Made by a program: the position numbers and the translations under genes. Below, piece by piece: positions 63,659 to 64,000 of a stretch of 64,000 nt of DNA; within the stretch, counting starts at the first letter, position 1, and each line of letters starts with the position of its first letter. The notes beneath the pieces are model-generated. The model was given only the letters and a program-made list of their open reading frames with translations. It searched no databases and had not been told where the DNA came from. Source of the stretch: Streptomyces katrae (lineage in GTDB: Bacteria; Actinomycetota; Actinomycetes; Streptomycetales; Streptomycetaceae); contig NZ_JNZY01000007.1 of the NCBI RefSeq assembly GCF_000717655.1, positions 62,001 to 126,000 of the forward strand, written 5' to 3'.

Positions 63659-64000
63659 GTACGAGCGTAGCAGCGTGGCCGAACTGGCAGAATCCCTGCG
63701 GTCGGAACTCAACCGCTACTCAGTGGGTGGAAAGCTCCCCTCGAGTCGCGCCCTGGTGGAGCGCTTCAGGGTCAGCCCGGTCACCGTCTCCCGCGCCCTC
63801 GCGCAGCTGGCCGCCGAGGGGCTGGTCGTCACCCGGCCCGGCGCCGGGGTGTTCCGGGCCCGGCCCCGGACGGCGGAGCCCGCGCCCGGGGACACCTCGT
63901 GGCAGGAGGTCGCCCTCAGCGCGGAGGGCGACGGCGAGATCGTGCCGCGCTCGGTGGACGCCTCCGGGGTGCTGGCCTGTCTGGCCGCACCGCCGTCCGG
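63657..64000 (+). CDS. MocR-type GntR regulator / aminotransferase fusion (5' part)
   Basis: The frame is open to the right edge. The visible 114 residues form a GntR winged helix (about 1-72: LPSSRALVERFRVSPVTVSRALAQL cited by FRVSPVTVSRALAQLAAEGL) and the start of a linker, SWQEVALSAEGDGEIVPRSV. Larger MocR proteins continue into a PLP-dependent aminotransferase-like effector domain, presumed beyond the window. MocR genes are typically divergent from the gene they control, here the EamA transporter. TATTCT at 63643-63648 could be its -10 box, giving a leaderless mRNA. Confidence 0.85.
   Translation, partial: MYERSSVAELAESLRSELNRYSVGGKLPSSRALVERFRVSPVTVSRALAQLAAEGLVVTRPGAGVFRARPRTAEPAPGDTSWQEVALSAEGDGEIVPRSVDASGVLACLAAPPS

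Overview
The window is high-GC actinobacterial chromosome, almost certainly Streptomyces. The signs are the extreme G/C third-position bias, the complete Pup-proteasome locus, the tatA-tatC-dagK-helY block, GTG/TTG starts, lipobox lipoproteins, an iron-box promoter and WYL/FCD/TPR regulators. From memory, gene order runs parallel to the SCO1590s-SCO1650s of S. coelicolor; I could not align it. It is core chromosome: I see no phage, IS element, CRISPR array, tRNA, rRNA or biosynthetic cluster.

Layout. 1-2375: two tandem paralogous peptide-binding lipoproteins of an ABC importer. 2471-6421: an orphan NarL-type response regulator, a Cas4/RecB-like Fe-S nuclease, a site-2 protease and the tRNA m1A58 methyltransferase. 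6626-21513: the Pup-proteasome region, holding a small secreted protein, a ferredoxin, arc, dop, pup, an endonuclease VII-like gene overlapping prcB, prcB, prcA, an inserted LacI/MFS pair, pafA, two FKBP isomerases, and pafB-pafC. 21637-27549: a zinc ribbon, a small membrane protein, tatA, tatC, a lipid kinase and the HelY helicase. 27641-37649: a decayed TetR gene, a pseudouridine synthase, a serine hydrolase, an iron-regulated siderophore reductase, a 5'-3' exonuclease, an XRE-cupin regulator with a metal-receptor protein, a TDT exporter divergent from a LysR gene, and a D-amino-acid-type PLP enzyme. 37680-38966: a secreted HAD phosphatase.

39074-45849 is a coherent catabolic locus for a gamma-glutamylated amine, probably ethanolamine. 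A GlnA-like ligase, aldehyde dehydrogenase and SDR read leftward; an FCD regulator, an ethanolamine-type permease and a class-I glutaminase-like hydrolase read rightward. 46105-48805 has a membrane protein, a mycosin-like protease and an SseB protein. 48880-57238 is translation: DUF1844, infC-rpmI-rplT behind a leader with mutually exclusive hairpins, an rRNA/tRNA methyltransferase, a sensor kinase and pheS-pheT. 57239-64000 has a decayed SpoIIE-type phosphatase, a TPR regulator behind a perfect operator-like dyad, a NUDIX hydrolase, a hydroxyacyl-CoA dehydrogenase, a Tat-type glycosidase-like protein, a DUF1918 protein, and an EamA transporter whose start codon overlaps that of a divergent MocR regulator cut by the window edge.

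How the genes connect: PafA attaches Pup to lysines, Dop removes it, and ARC unfolds pupylated proteins into the PrcA/PrcB core. PafB-PafC are DNA-damage regulators encoded alongside. The most unusual observations are the infC leader with its non-canonical ATC start, the duplicated zinc modules of the nuclease inside the proteasome operon, a Pup that already ends in Glu, two copies of a long inverted-repeat intergenic element, and several perfect dyads in divergent promoters.
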